Shown here: positions 53,327-63,841 of the stretch, in pieces | Numbering within the stretch: position 1 is the stretch's first letter | How the letters are laid out: every line of letters starts with the position of its first letter | Assembly (NCBI GenBank): GCA_942159475.1 | Contig: OW804096.1 | Location: forward strand, 42,345,744 to 42,409,743 | Source: Sthenelais limicola | Taxonomy: Eukaryota; Annelida; Polychaeta; Phyllodocida; Sigalionidae | DNA length: 64,000 bases | Reading direction: 5' to 3' | Position numbers and translations under genes: made by a program | The notes under the pieces: generated by a model | The model's database searches: none | What the model saw: only the letters and a program-made list of their open reading frames with translations | What the model was told of the DNA's origin: nothing

Positions 53327-54689
53327 ATGTCGTCTGCCAATGACAAAGTGGGCCCGGGCAGAATCCGGACGATTCACGATGTTTCTCCATCTGATGATGA
53401 AGGCAAGCCTAAATCGCCAGTGATTGAACACAGGACGATTGAAATCAAGAAGTCTAAGGATGATTCCTCCAGACAGAGATCTAACCATGGTTCGGATAGC
53501 CATAAGAGCTATAGAGACGAGAACCGCAACTCTAAATCGAGTCATGGCCGATCAAGTCACTCGAGCCATTCGAGTCATAGCAGCTCTCGAGATAAAAAAC
53601 GCTCTAGATCAAGGAGCCCTGTGCGAGATACGGATATGCACAAAGTTTTATTATCGTTGGGCAATGTGAACTCATCTTGACAAGATTAACGAAAGAATGG
53701 ATAAACTCGAGCTGGAAAGCAAAAGTTCAGTCAAAAGACGTCGCATAACGGACACTTCGGATGAAGAGGAAATCTCGGAATCTGATTGGCTGGACGAAGA
53801 GGATTTCTGTGGCAAGAGCGCGTACAGTGACTTTTCCGCGGTAAAAGCCTTCGCTAAGCCGCCCGCATCAGCAGCAGCGGGCTCAGCCAAAGATCTGGAT
53901 CAGTCGGCGGGGGCCTCGGGCTTCCCTACGATCAGTAGCTTCTGGAAAGATGTTTCAAATGACATCGAGGAAGATGATAAGGTGGGTGAACCACTCAATG
54001 AGGATATCAGAGCTTTCTTTAATAAGCGCATGAGGGCTACTCTGTCGGCGGAAGGTCTAAAGAAATATACGGACAATTATCCACGACCTAGCAACATGGA
54101 GTTTCTCAAAACTCATGAGATTAACCCCAAAATTCGTGATGCTCTCCCTAGACCTGTCAGGGAAGATGACGACAAGTTGAAACGTTTTGAAAGTCTGTTT
54201 ATGAAGATCATGATTGCAATCGCTCGTGTTTCAGAAGATCTGAAAAAGAGAGAAGGACTGGGTGACTGGATAAAGGAATCTATGAAAAAGTTAGCCGAAA
54301 TCTTCGGGATGGCCTCTTTCTTCATAAGATTCAAGCTTGTAAAGGAGAGAAGGGAAGCTTTCCGTCACTTGTTGCCACAAGAATACAAGTGTTTAGCCAA
54401 TGACGCAAACCCCCCGGGGGCAACGTACTTATTGACTGACAATCTCGAAACATCGCTCAAGGAAGGAGAGCATGTTTCAAAACTGGCTAAACGAATGGAA
54501 GATATCAGGAAATCTTCATGGTCCAAACAGGATAAGACCAAGGCTAAGACTGGACAGGGCAAGCAAGCTTTCAAAGGAAAGCAAGGCTTCAAGAAATCTT
54601 TCAACAAGGGAAAGAAAGGCCCCCCCAAGACCCAGGGGGAAAAGCCCAAGAACTCGGGTTTTCCCAAGAGGGATCCACCAAAGGAGTAA
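53327..54689 (+). CDS. DIRS ORF1, gag-like protein, with one frame break
   Basis: The first segment (53327-53680, 117 codons from MSSANDKVGP) is a serine, histidine and arginine-rich region with SH and RS repeats. The second segment is the frame containing 53697-54689, open from 53668. It has an acidic stretch (SDEEEISESDWLDEED), a helical middle and a very basic C-terminus (KGKQGFKKSFNKGKKG), as expected of a nucleic-acid-binding capsid-like protein. The two are one base out of phase: the first frame ends just after GNVNSS, and the second reads LDKINERMDKLE over the same place. Either a single-base change or a frameshift near 53665-53672 explains this. No zinc knuckle was seen, which is common for DIRS. 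Confidence 0.75.
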
Positions 54690-54757
54690 TTACCGATGAA
54701 GGTAAGGTACGAAATATTACATATTTTGATACTCAGGCTGGGTCCCTAACGCATGAT

Positions 54758-56641
54758 TTGTTTACTGATGTCTCTGATTGTATTCCTGGTAATATCGCTC
54801 ACCACGTGGAGTGTTGGCGAGAAATCGTTTCCGATGAATGGGTCATTTCTCAAGTACAGGGAGTGACACTAGATTTTATCAAATTACCAATACAGAAATC
54901 TATCCCAAGAGAATATCGTATGAATGACGATCAGCAATTAGCTTTGCAGGGGGAAATAGATAAGCTTATTCAGAAAGAAGTAGTAACGGAAATTAGATTA
55001 TCCGAAGCTCGCTTTGTCTCAAATGTGTTTCTCAGACCGAAACCGGGAGGGAAGTGGAGACTTATCACAGATTTGACGATTCTAAATAAACACATCAAGA
55101 AAGAACATTTTAAGATGGACAATTTAGAAACAGCAGTAGATTTATTGCAAGAAGGGTGGTTTTTGGCTTCCCTTGATCTGAAAGAGGCATATTACGCCGT
55201 GGGTTTGGATCGAAGATACAGGAATTATGTAGTTTTCCAGTGGAAAGGGAAATTTTACAGATTCAATGCTATGCCGTTTGGGTTATCTCCAGCTCCCCGT
55301 GTTTTCACGAAAATTCTCAAACCAGTCTTTGCTTTTTTGCGAAGGGAAGGGATTCAATGTATTATTTACATTGATGACGTACTGGTTTTAGGTAAAACTA
55401 AAAGGGAATGTGCTCTAGCTATAGGCAGGGTCGAGGAAATTTTACGGAAACTGGGATTTGCAATTCAAGATGAGAAATCGCAAAAAGTACCCTCGCAAAA
55501 CATTAAATTCCTAGGCTACTTGTTAGACTCAGTGGAAATGTCAGTCAGACCAACGCAGGAGAAAATTGACAGGTTACGGTCGTTGATAGATGAGCTAAGA
55601 AAATCTAAGAAACATAAGATTAGGACAGTAGCTCAAACGATAGGAGTCATGGTAGACTTAACGAAAGGTTTTGATTATGCTTTGGCCCATTATAAACGTT
55701 TGGAAGTAGAAAAGATTCTATCACTCCAACAAGCAGGAAAACTAGGTTTTGATGGTTACATGTCCATTTCACAAAAGGGGTGGAAAGAACTGGACTGGTG
55801 GTACGAAAAAGTACAAACAGCAGTTAGATTAATCAGACCAGCAGGCCCTTCAATAAAACTGTACACTGATGCAAGTTTGGCAGGTTGGGGGGCGGTCCTA
55901 GATGGAAACTCGACAGGGTTTAGATGGGGACCAGAATGGCAAGATTCACACATAAATGTGTTGGAATTGCAAGCGGTGTTCAACGGGCTAAATAGCTTAG
56001 TGAAAGATGTGTCGAACACAAAAATCCTGGTGTTATCAGATAACACTACCACAGTCAGTTATATTAACAAGCTAGGAGGCACTAGATCGAGAAGTTGCAA
56101 TGATGTAGCAAAGAGAATCTGGTTGTGGGCAGAGGAAAGAAATAATTGGCTAATAGCCACCCATATCGCGGGAGTGAAAAATGTTGAGGCAGATCGTGCG
56201 AGTAGACAATTCACTGATAACACAGAATGGGGACTAGGGCCAGAAATTTTCAATGAAATTTGTGAAATTTTTGGAGAGCCAGATGTAGATTTGTTCGCCT
56301 CTCATTTGAATAACAAAACTGATAAGTTTGTTAGCTGGAAGCCAGACCCTCATTCGTTTCATGTTGATGCTTTTTCACTGAATTGGAAGGATTTTAACCT
56401 ATGTTATATTTTTCCTCCTTTCAGCCTCATGGGCAAGTGCCTTCAAAAAGTGACGACAGAACGAGCAAGGGCAGTGATTGTAGGACCGAATTGGCCGAGC
56501 CAAGCTTGGTACGGAAAGTTTCTGCAACTGTGTCAAGGTCGATACCGAACATTTCCGAAGAAAGAAGGGAACCTTCTTCCTTCCTTCCCAACACAAGACG
56601 AGAATCTCACGTCAGTAGGACTAATAGTGGGTCTCTTATAG
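54758..56641 (+). CDS. DIRS reverse transcriptase and RNase H
   Basis: This unbroken 627-codon frame copies the element RNA into DNA and removes the RNA. RT motifs include FLRPKPGGKWRLITDL, LASLDLKEAYYAV, MPFGLSPAP and the catalytic YIDDVLVLG at about residues 207-215. RNase H begins near LYTDASLAGWGAV and keeps E in VLELQAV and D in LVLSDNTT. The C-terminal 120 residues (GEPDVDLFASHLN, SWKPDP) match the methylase-like tail of DIRS RT proteins. Its last 240 nt overlap the recombinase frame. Since frames upstream of 54758 stay open for a short way, the true start may be a little earlier. Confidence 0.93.
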   Translation: MFTDVSDCIPGNIAHHVECWREIVSDEWVISQVQGVTLDFIKLPIQKSIPREYRMNDDQQLALQGEIDKLIQKEVVTEIRLSEARFVSNVFLRPKPGGKWRLITDLTILNKHIKKEHFKMDNLETAVDLLQEGWFLASLDLKEAYYAVGLDRRYRNYVVFQWKGKFYRFNAMPFGLSPAPRVFTKILKPVFAFLRREGIQCIIYIDDVLVLGKTKRECALAIGRVEEILRKLGFAIQDEKSQKVPSQNIKFLGYLLDSVEMSVRPTQEKIDRLRSLIDELRKSKKHKIRTVAQTIGVMVDLTKGFDYALAHYKRLEVEKILSLQQAGKLGFDGYMSISQKGWKELDWWYEKVQTAVRLIRPAGPSIKLYTDASLAGWGAVLDGNSTGFRWGPEWQDSHINVLELQAVFNGLNSLVKDVSNTKILVLSDNTTTVSYINKLGGTRSRSCNDVAKRIWLWAEERNNWLIATHIAGVKNVEADRASRQFTDNTEWGLGPEIFNEICEIFGEPDVDLFASHLNNKTDKFVSWKPDPHSFHVDAFSLNWKDFNLCYIFPPFSLMGKCLQKVTTERARAVIVGPNWPSQAWYGKFLQLCQGRYRTFPKKEGNLLPSFPTQDENLTSVGLIVGLL

Positions 56642-57624
56642 AGAGAAGAGTAAATTCCATGAACATTTCCAATAGAGCGAAATTTCTCTATCTTAACTCG
56701 TGGTCAGAGGACACTCGTAAAACTTATGACGTTTTTCTGAGAAAGTGGAATACTTTTTGTGTGATAAAGGGCATAGACCCCCTGGAATACAGTGAGAAAT
56801 TTGGTATTGAATTTTTGACGTTGATGTTTGATCAGGGATACTCTCACAGTTCTATAAATATTGCGCGTTGTGCGCTATCTTCTACTATGTCACTTGGTAA
56901 AGAAGGTACTTTTGGGGCAAGCCGTACAGTTTGTCGAATTCTGGGGGGGGTGGGACGTTTACATCCTCCAAATTGCAGGTACATCGATACCTGGGATACG
57001 GACATGGTCCTATCATATTTGAGAGAACTTTCTCCTATTAAGGATTTAACGTTGAAAAAACTGAGTTTGAAGTTCGTGATGTTATTTCTAATTGTACACT
57101 CACAGAGGTTGCAAACTGTGAAAGCGTTGAAAGTGGAGAACACTTTCGTGAAAGAAAACAAGGTGGTGTTTCTTATGGATAAAATGTTGAAAACATGTAA
57201 ACAAGGTCAACCCTTGAAAGTGTTTACTACTAAATCGTTTGTAGAAGACCCAAGGGTCTGTTTGGTGAGAGTTACCAACGAATACATAAAGAGAACTTTT
57301 GAATTACGTGAATACAATTCAGAAGGAAAGGGACAATTAGTAATTAGCTATGTTCCCCCATTCAAACCGGTTGCTTGCAGCTCGTTAGCTCGCTGGGTAA
57401 AAGAAATTTTGTCTAGTAGCGGTGTTGATGTTCAAGCCTTTACGGCACACAGTACGCGTTCTGCGTCTGTTTCAAAATTAAGTTCATTGAATGTTCCGAT
57501 TGGGGAGATCCTCAAACGAGGTTGTTGGTCGTCTGAAACGACTTTTACTAAATTCTATAAAAAACCAATTTACTCGTCGAAAGACGTAGCCCATGTGTTA
57601 TTAAAAGGGGCTAAGAAACCCTAA
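56401..57624 (+). CDS. DIRS tyrosine recombinase
   Basis: This enzyme integrates the circular DNA copy. The frame is open from 56401, but only the part from the ATG at 56659 (MNISNRAKFLYLNSW) looks like recombinase; the first 86 codons run over the RT frame. Catalytic residues seen are R in HSQRLQTVKAL, the HxxR pair in AFTAHSTRSASVSKL and the presumed nucleophile Y in TFTKFYKKP. The core-binding domain with LRKWNTFC and GYSHSSINIARCALSS precedes them. The stop at 57622-57624 is followed within 200 nt by the internal complementary region. Confidence 0.92.
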   Translation: MLYFSSFQPHGQVPSKSDDRTSKGSDCRTELAEPSLVRKVSATVSRSIPNISEERREPSSFLPNTRRESHVSRTNSGSLIERRVNSMNISNRAKFLYLNSWSEDTRKTYDVFLRKWNTFCVIKGIDPLEYSEKFGIEFLTLMFDQGYSHSSINIARCALSSTMSLGKEGTFGASRTVCRILGGVGRLHPPNCRYIDTWDTDMVLSYLRELSPIKDLTLKKLSLKFVMLFLIVHSQRLQTVKALKVENTFVKENKVVFLMDKMLKTCKQGQPLKVFTTKSFVEDPRVCLVRVTNEYIKRTFELREYNSEGKGQLVISYVPPFKPVACSSLARWVKEILSSSGVDVQAFTAHSTRSASVSKLSSLNVPIGEILKRGCWSSETTFTKFYKKPIYSSKDVAHVLLKGAKKP

Positions 57625-57823
57625 TGGTTGTTGTTTCGTCGAAAGACGTTAAATGGCCCATGTTCTGTTAAGGGCCAAACATGTTGTTGTCATTATTACG
57701 GAAGGTTACCTATACTGTTTGTATTGTGAGATAATACGATTTTACAGTGGTAATAAATTCTGAAGTTGGAAAATTGTGTTCAATTGTAGTTTTGTGGGTT
57801 CGGGAACCTGCTTGACTTTAAAG

Positions 57824-57955
57824 TCTCCCCTGTACTTCCGGTCTGGAGACGGAAGATGCGAAGCATAATCCCCAACTAAACAAACTTACCTTTAGGGTGA
57901 AGTTTAGTTGAGGTTATGCATAAGCATCGTAGTCGGAAGTAAGGGAGTACAGGGG
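57824..57955. repeat. Internal complementary region of the DIRS element
   Basis: 57824-57868 is the reverse complement of the left 42-46 bases of the element. 57869-57955 is the reverse complement of its right end (TCCCCAACTAAACAAACTTA onward). Their junction, GCATAATCCCC, gives the expected joined ends. Confidence 0.9.
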
Positions 57956-58090
57956 CCCACCCGCCCTCCCTGAATTTGATTAAATTCCATTTTTGAGATT
58001 AATAAGTGTAAAGTAATTTTAGTTATTAGCACTTTACTGGGAACCCTTACTTATTCGACTACTGAGGTTCCCTCACCGTGGCTGGAAAGT

Positions 58091-58209
58091 GTGACGTCAT
58101 CCAGAAATGCGCGTGCGCATCTCCCCTGTACTCCCTTACTTCCGACTACGATGCTTATGCATAACCTCAACTAAACTTCACCCTAAAGGTAAGTTTGTTT
58201 AGTTGGGGA
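58091..58209. repeat. Right inverted terminal repeat of the DIRS element
   Basis: It begins GTGACGTCATCCAGAAATGC, pairing with the inner left terminus, and extends to GTTTAGTTGGGGA. The outer 80 bases or so have their complement in the internal region. Confidence 0.88.
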
Positions 58210-58330
58210 TTTAGAGGGCGCTTCACCCTATTTTAATGCATTACAATATATGTACAATTTTTAATGTGAAATCGTCATATGTATAATATGTGTTGAAATA
58301 AAAATGATTATATATATATGATTCTGTAAC

Positions 58331-58402
58331 TGTTGACGAAACATGAATAAAAATTCAATATATATAAGGTCACCAAGAGACCGAAACGTTGGGTAATAAA
58401 AT
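58331..58402 (+). ncRNA. Interrupted hammerhead-like relic of a Penelope element
   Basis: GGTC (58368-58371) pairs with GACC (58379-58382) and is followed by GAAACGTTGGGTAATAAA, the same 3' half as the other three copies. TTGACGA (58333-58339), one base from CUGANGA, lies upstream but is separated from the stem by 27 AT-rich bases, so the core is broken. It is the only one of the four on the plus strand and lies just right of the DIRS element. Confidence 0.45.
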
Positions 58403-59929
58403 ATCTAAAAGCAACTCACCAAGAGATCGGTGTTTATAGGCCTACGGTTATTTCTCACCCATTTACAATTCATTCTATAAACTTGTCTTTTATACCAAAT
58501 GAATCAGAAACATGTGAGGCTAGATCAATAAATCCCATAATGTTATTTTAGGCTTTTTCTGGGTTTGATCTTGACCGTTAGCAAATGTCAAATATTGCAT
58601 TATAGAATTTGGATATGTAGACTATATTTTCCCCAAAATACCAAAGTATGTGTGCTGGTCATCTCCGTGTATATATATATAGGATATATGAGGTATACTT
58701 CAAGTGATTTTACCTTAGAATTTTCATTATTCGTTTTCGTTGCCATGGAAACTACAGTAAAACAAATGCCAACATTGGTTTCCTTATAGGCCAGTATGAA
58801 TACTGTATGGTGGTATGTGTTGTCAAGCTCTACACAAAATGTGTTCAGTCTTGTGCTTCCTGACTACTATATTCGATTCCTACTGCATGAAATAATGCTG
58901 AACTGCAAGCTGATTGTTCCAGTATAATTATTCATTTTTGCAGAGATATATAGCTCCCGTTTTTGTTAGGAACCTATATAAACGGTTCATTTTTAAGAGC
59001 AATATCCACCTTCGATCTACAAACTTCTAAAAAATTGGTTCTCCGATTAATTAAAAAAGTATTATAATTTCAACATCCCCCAAATTGATTTCTGATATAT
59101 TTGGAATATGAATAAATGTAGTTACAAAGTGGTTTTAAATCCACGAATATTTAGCTATTTCACGTTAGATCTAGTTAAAAGTTTGCGTTAGGTTATGTAA
59201 CAAATTATGACCCCATAAGTTAATAGTCTTTAACCATCTGATCTTAAGCTGTATGGTAATCCTTTGAACTATGCGGCCCCACCCCCCAGCCCAGGACCAT
59301 GTAACCCCAGTTTAGATAAATCTAAAAAATGAAACGACTATGCTCCGGCCTTGAATGTATCTTTCTATTAGGCCCGAGAGGCTTTAGCTAATTTGTAGGA
59401 TGGATTGTTTTGGTTTCCATTTCTCTTGGGTCACTAAAAAGGAAATTTTAAAATGAAATAAAAATTGGAAATAATTCATCAAACCCAGGTCACATGATTT
59501 GTTTATCCGCCTCTCATTTTCAAATTCAAAGCAGCCTTAAAATTAGTCCACCAGATATCGCCAATATTTTTTTAGTAATTTCTCCAATGACTCAGTCTTT
59601 GCTGCATGGTCAACGCCTTTTACAAAATCATTAAGAACAAATTTCTCATTCAGAACCCTTTGGGAGACTGTTGTTCTACGGCATCCACATTATACGGGTA
59701 GAGCGATTTCACATGTTCTCAGAATCTGGGGTCTCCCCAATTACTGTTGGTCTCTACAGGTCCGTCGACCGTCTGGAGGTCATCATATATATGTGGTTTG
59801 TGAAGGTATCTGGAGTAAAATGTGATTTTGAAGCGTTTTTTAAATTGGGATCTCTACTCTACTTATAGCCTGGGAAAGCCCCTGTGAGACACTACGTCAT
59901 TTCCCAAACCTTTCAGGGGGACCTAACTA

Positions 59930-60165
59930 CATGCAGAGGAGAGGGAGAGTGAAGAAGAGGAGAGGGAGAGAGACGGTGTAGGAGGGGGAGAGTTAAGAAA
60001 AGGGAAGGTGGGGGAATAGGAGAGGGGGATTGAGGGGGAGGGAAAGAACAGGGGAAAAGAGGGGAGGGAGAGGATGTAGGGGAAGGAGACGAATCAGAGA
60101 TGGGGTTGGGCGAGAAAAACAGGTATGAAAGACAGAGAAGGGGGGGGGGGGGGGGGAAGTGTGGG
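59930..60165. repeat. Homopurine tract of about 235 bp
   Basis: The plus strand is almost purely A and G (GAGGAGAGGGAGAG-like sequence with scattered T or C), ending in about 18 G. Such tracts can form triplex DNA and are often unstable. The minus-strand open frame across it (PPPP, LPLHPLPPLF) is an artefact of composition. Confidence 0.9.
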
Positions 60166-60331
60166 GAGAGAGGGTGACCGGTACTTTGCTAGTTACTAAT
60201 ACTTTTGCAAGCTGGTGGCAAATGTGACTCCCACTCAATAGGATATAATACAAAGAGGACAAGGGCTGTAGTCGTTATCGATTTTAATGTTTATTAAATA
60301 GTCAACCGAATTGGGTATCTAACCATGTAAC

Positions 60332-60600
60332 CAGGGAGGTATATACAGAGGGAGTAGAAACCAGGATTACACACATTGACCATACAGTTGGAAGTAATGC
60401 GGCTACTAATACCAGTGCCAACTATTTATAAGTGTGTCCATAATATGCTGTCGCTGGAAAAGGGCAATCAAAGCTGCCTGGGCCATAGGTAATAACACTG
60501 CAGCGTTACCTGGCGTGCAGTGGCAACACCAAATACCTGTCAAGCATCTGGGGCTCGTAGGGAGTGCGTCTTCTCTACTACCTCTCTATATACCTCCCTG
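60332..60600. mobile_element. 269-bp MITE
   Basis: The ends are CAGGGAGGTATATACAGAGG and, in reverse complement, CAGGGAGGTATATAGAGAGG, and similarity runs on into AGTA. No target duplication is clear, so the superfamily is open. It lies 290 bp beyond the HMCES stop codon. Confidence 0.78.
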
Positions 60601-60891
60601 ATCTAACATAGATATTGGGCAGGTTTTCACTTTGTATATAGAAAGTATAAATGTATTTGATATGTATACCTACAAATTGCGCTTAACTTCAACGACAATC
60701 TTTTATTTGTATAGAAAATAAAGTAAAAAAAATATATATCTGTCACTATACATGAACACACATGAACATAATATTACACGATCTGTCTCAAGACACAAAC
60801 ACAAAAGCTGCACTTTAAAAAATAGAACACATCACTCTCCTACTGTCCTTTAACGTAAGGTGGGATTTCTTTGTATACAGACCCCTCTGCT

Positions 60892-63841
60892 TTACTCAAG
60901 TTTGGGTTTTTTAGAGGGAATTTCAGGGTCGCAGTCATCCTTGATTTCTGTCTTAATTTCACCAGGATCTGACTTTCGTTTCTGTTTAATTTCTTCATCC
61001 TTGATTTCTGTCTTAATTTCACCAGGATCTGACTTTCGTTTCTGTTTAATTTCTTCAGATGTCTCTTTCTTTGGAGTTTTGTCACTTTTCTTCAGCCAAG
61101 CGGACATGAAGTTGCTGCTCGCACTTGGTTTCTTCTTTTTGCTGTTTCAAATAAAGAGGAAAATCATCATATCAGATATCAACTTGGGATTTACCAATAC
61201 TATTATAACAGCTTTAGTGTTAACTAGGAACTAACTTTTCCATCCATTAAAATGAATTCAACGCTATTAAATTAAATATTGACGTACTCAGGATCCACAG
61301 GAAGAATTAGGTCGGGGGACTTGTTATGAACATTTCCAACTGCATTGCTCACGGGGTGAGACTGAACATCACCAATTGGGCGAATTACTTGAAGTGCCTA
61401 TAAGAAAGTGATCCACAGATTATGATGGGATACTTTATACTTAGCAATATAATCTACATTGAAATCGGCTCATTTTCTTGGGATCAAAAAAATATATATG
61501 AAAATGTTCCTCCACATGTATACGTATAGTCCACATTTCTTTTTATCAATATCTTAATGTAAGAAGAAAACAATAGTGATGATGATTAATTATGTAATAT
61601 ATATGAGTTTTATGTACCAACAAAAGCCTTTAATAAACTAGCAAATACCGAAGTTTGAGGTTGTGGTGTTTTCCTTCATGATAACATTATGTAATAGTTA
61701 TTGCTATTTCACAGATAATAATTCTGAAACACTTCTAAACACATACTTTATTAAGTGGAACAGAACCAAAATTGAGCCAAGATTCCACCTCTTCATCTGT
61801 TTGGAGCACTGCCTGAAACCAAATAAAACACAGAACGTACTGAAATTGATATATGGGTAACATTTTCAGAAAATGTACAATTCACCTTCAACAATTCTCT
61901 CAAATAACCTACATTTAATACAAAAATAAGCTTCAAAATGCAGTTTAACATAACACAATTGATACTTTAAATCAATGCTATACCAAATATACCCAGATAT
62001 ACCCGGTATTCATCATTTTTCAGCCTAATTTTGCAAAATGTCCTAAATGTGTAGAACTGCCAATTGTACATTTTCAGAAAATCTGACCCATATAACTAAC
62101 ATCAGATGAATGCCAATTCCAAAAAAATAAGAGAGCTTTTCAAAGCCAAATAATATTGAGATACTATTGAATGGTTGTTTTTTAATGATCGGCATTATGA
62201 CTATTTGAATGAAATAATTTGAATTAAATGGTACAGACTGGCATTCTGTGATGGAGCCAGGCAAGGTCCTTATGAGCATCAACTGTGATAATGGAATATG
62301 AGTACAACTGTTGTCCCTGGAAATAAACGGTAAAAAGTATGAAGAGCTAGCGGCAAAAGCATTCTCAAGCCATTGAGAATTGGGGGTTCATTGTTTAAAG
62401 TAAGTTAAATGTTCTCTGATCTCATACAAACACATAAAATATGATACAAGAGTGAATCTTACTTCTTTGTTTTTCCAGATATCAAATAAACCAGCAACTT
62501 TCAACATGGGATTTTCACCTGTGGGTAGAAATACACATATAATCCTCGAGGAATTCAGAAGGTGCTCCTTAAATTATAATTAAATATGTATAATATACCA
62601 AGTTTTGTTGAGAGACTGAATAAATACCCGGCGTTGGAAAAAAAAATTTGTATAATATATTGGATTTCTGTGTGTTCCAGTGTTTATAAACAATTACATG
62701 GAATTGGGCATTAAATTCTTCAAAAGGACCGATATATGTAACATATAAAATAAAGATGATCAAATCACACTGTAATGTTACATATTCTTTGATATTTTAA
62801 AAATGATTTTGAGTTAAGTTTTATCTTAATGGAAGTACCTTCTCCGTAAGCTTTTATCTCCTCTTTTATTTTCACATCAACGTCTTCTTCTGCCTTAACC
62901 TTCTTCCCGACATAAATATAGTGTGGAATCTTTTTGTCATCTTTCTTTTGCCATTCGTAGAAACTGAAGATTTAATTTAAAAGTACCTTAGTTAAATAAG
63001 TTCACTGATGTGTATTTTGAGCCTTTGAATAATTGTACATACTCAGGACACAAGGAAAAACACTGAAAAGTGTGCGTGTATATTATCCTGAATAAAGTTT
63101 GTAAAAAGAGAAACTTGTGAAGAATGTCGTACTGGGTGAGTTTCTCACGTTACGCAAATGGGAAAAGGCTGCCCTCATCCTAAGTGACCATTATACCTTT
63201 AGGGCATAATGCATTATAGAAAAGCCAGAGGCCTTTCTCACTATGGGGTCTGGATGCAGGTAAAGTTAGTCCTAAGGAAGTACACATAATTACGTTTGTA
63301 ATTTGTAACGAGATTAAAATGAAAATTGAGTTTGGTTACAATGTTAAGGATTTGTAAACAGTACGAACTTGTTAATATCATAATCCAGAGAACACACGCT
63401 TAGGAGCTACTTCGGAACAAAAATTAGCAGAAAAAATGAGTCCCATTAGCAAATATCTGTCGATCAAATAATTCATCCATATATTAATTCATCAATCAAT
63501 ACATAGATAGGTAATAAAATTCCATATGGATAATCAAAGCGAACTATCCATACCCATCCATAAGGACAACACAGCGCCGACCCTTCTCTAGCGGTGTTTT
63601 AAAAGTTTTCTTTGAAAGGAGGCCGTCGCTGCGGGCATTGGTGAGGTTGAGGCCAACAGTCTTGCTTGAGTCTCCTTGGTGCCACGCTGGTACAAGACCC
63701 CAATGCATAGGCTGAACAACGAAATCAGACTCCTCAAGTTCTTCACCAGTCCCTGCAGATGCGACACCTTCGCCCGTCTCTAAGCTCACGCACTCGCTGA
63801 GTTCAGCTTCATTGAGATGCTTTTTGGACAGAAGTATGGGT
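60892..63841 (-). CDS. HMCES: Abasic site processing protein HMCES (SRAP domain), 5' end outside window
   Basis: HMCES crosslinks to abasic sites in single-stranded DNA at replication forks and shields them from error-prone repair. Exons in transcript order are 63841-63554, 62963-62839, 62518-62463, 62316-62239, 61812-61747, 61397-61288 and 61141-60892, all in phase. The first exon, holding the catalytic Cys2, lies beyond the right edge. SRAP motifs seen are VQPMHWGLVPAW, LNLTNARSD (DNA and active-site Asn/Arg), GRRCVVLMDGFYEW (active-site Glu) and WLHHRMP (active-site His). After the domain, DLILPVDP leads to a lysine-rich tail with an exact 20-residue tandem duplication, then SKKPKLE and stop. 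The tail phrase NFMSAWLKK resembles the PCNA-binding segment of vertebrate HMCES; this is inference. Confidence 0.93.
60935..61057 (-). repeat. 60-bp tandem duplication in the last HMCES exon
   Basis: 60935-60994 and 60995-61054 are identical, with three further bases. The duplication keeps the frame and doubles EEIKQKRKSDPGEIKTEIKD. The lack of any difference suggests a young event or active homogenisation. Confidence 0.92.

Larger units (their letters stand above)
53050..58209 (+). mobile_element. DIRS-like tyrosine-recombinase retrotransposon, nearly complete
   Basis: The 5.16 kb element has split inverted termini (53050-53123 and 58091-58209), a gag-like ORF, an RT-RNase H ORF, a tyrosine recombinase ORF and an internal complementary region (57824-57955). 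The complementary region is the left end (57824-57868) joined to the right end (57869-57955), both reversed, which is the arrangement that lets DIRS elements rebuild a closed circle. No target duplication is expected or seen. GC content and codon use differ clearly from the neighbourhood. RT and recombinase frames are unbroken, which points to recent insertion. Confidence 0.93.
58210..60331. other. Region between the DIRS element and a MITE, no gene seen
   Basis: Apart from the hammerhead relic near 58370 and the purine tract at 59930-60165, which are listed separately, nothing is recognisable. The open frames at 58565-58789 and 59671-59868 have no family resemblance. Confidence 0.45.

Noticed and set aside
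59993..60262. 89-codon minus-strand ORF rich in P, L and S
   Set aside because: It only reflects the homopurine tract.
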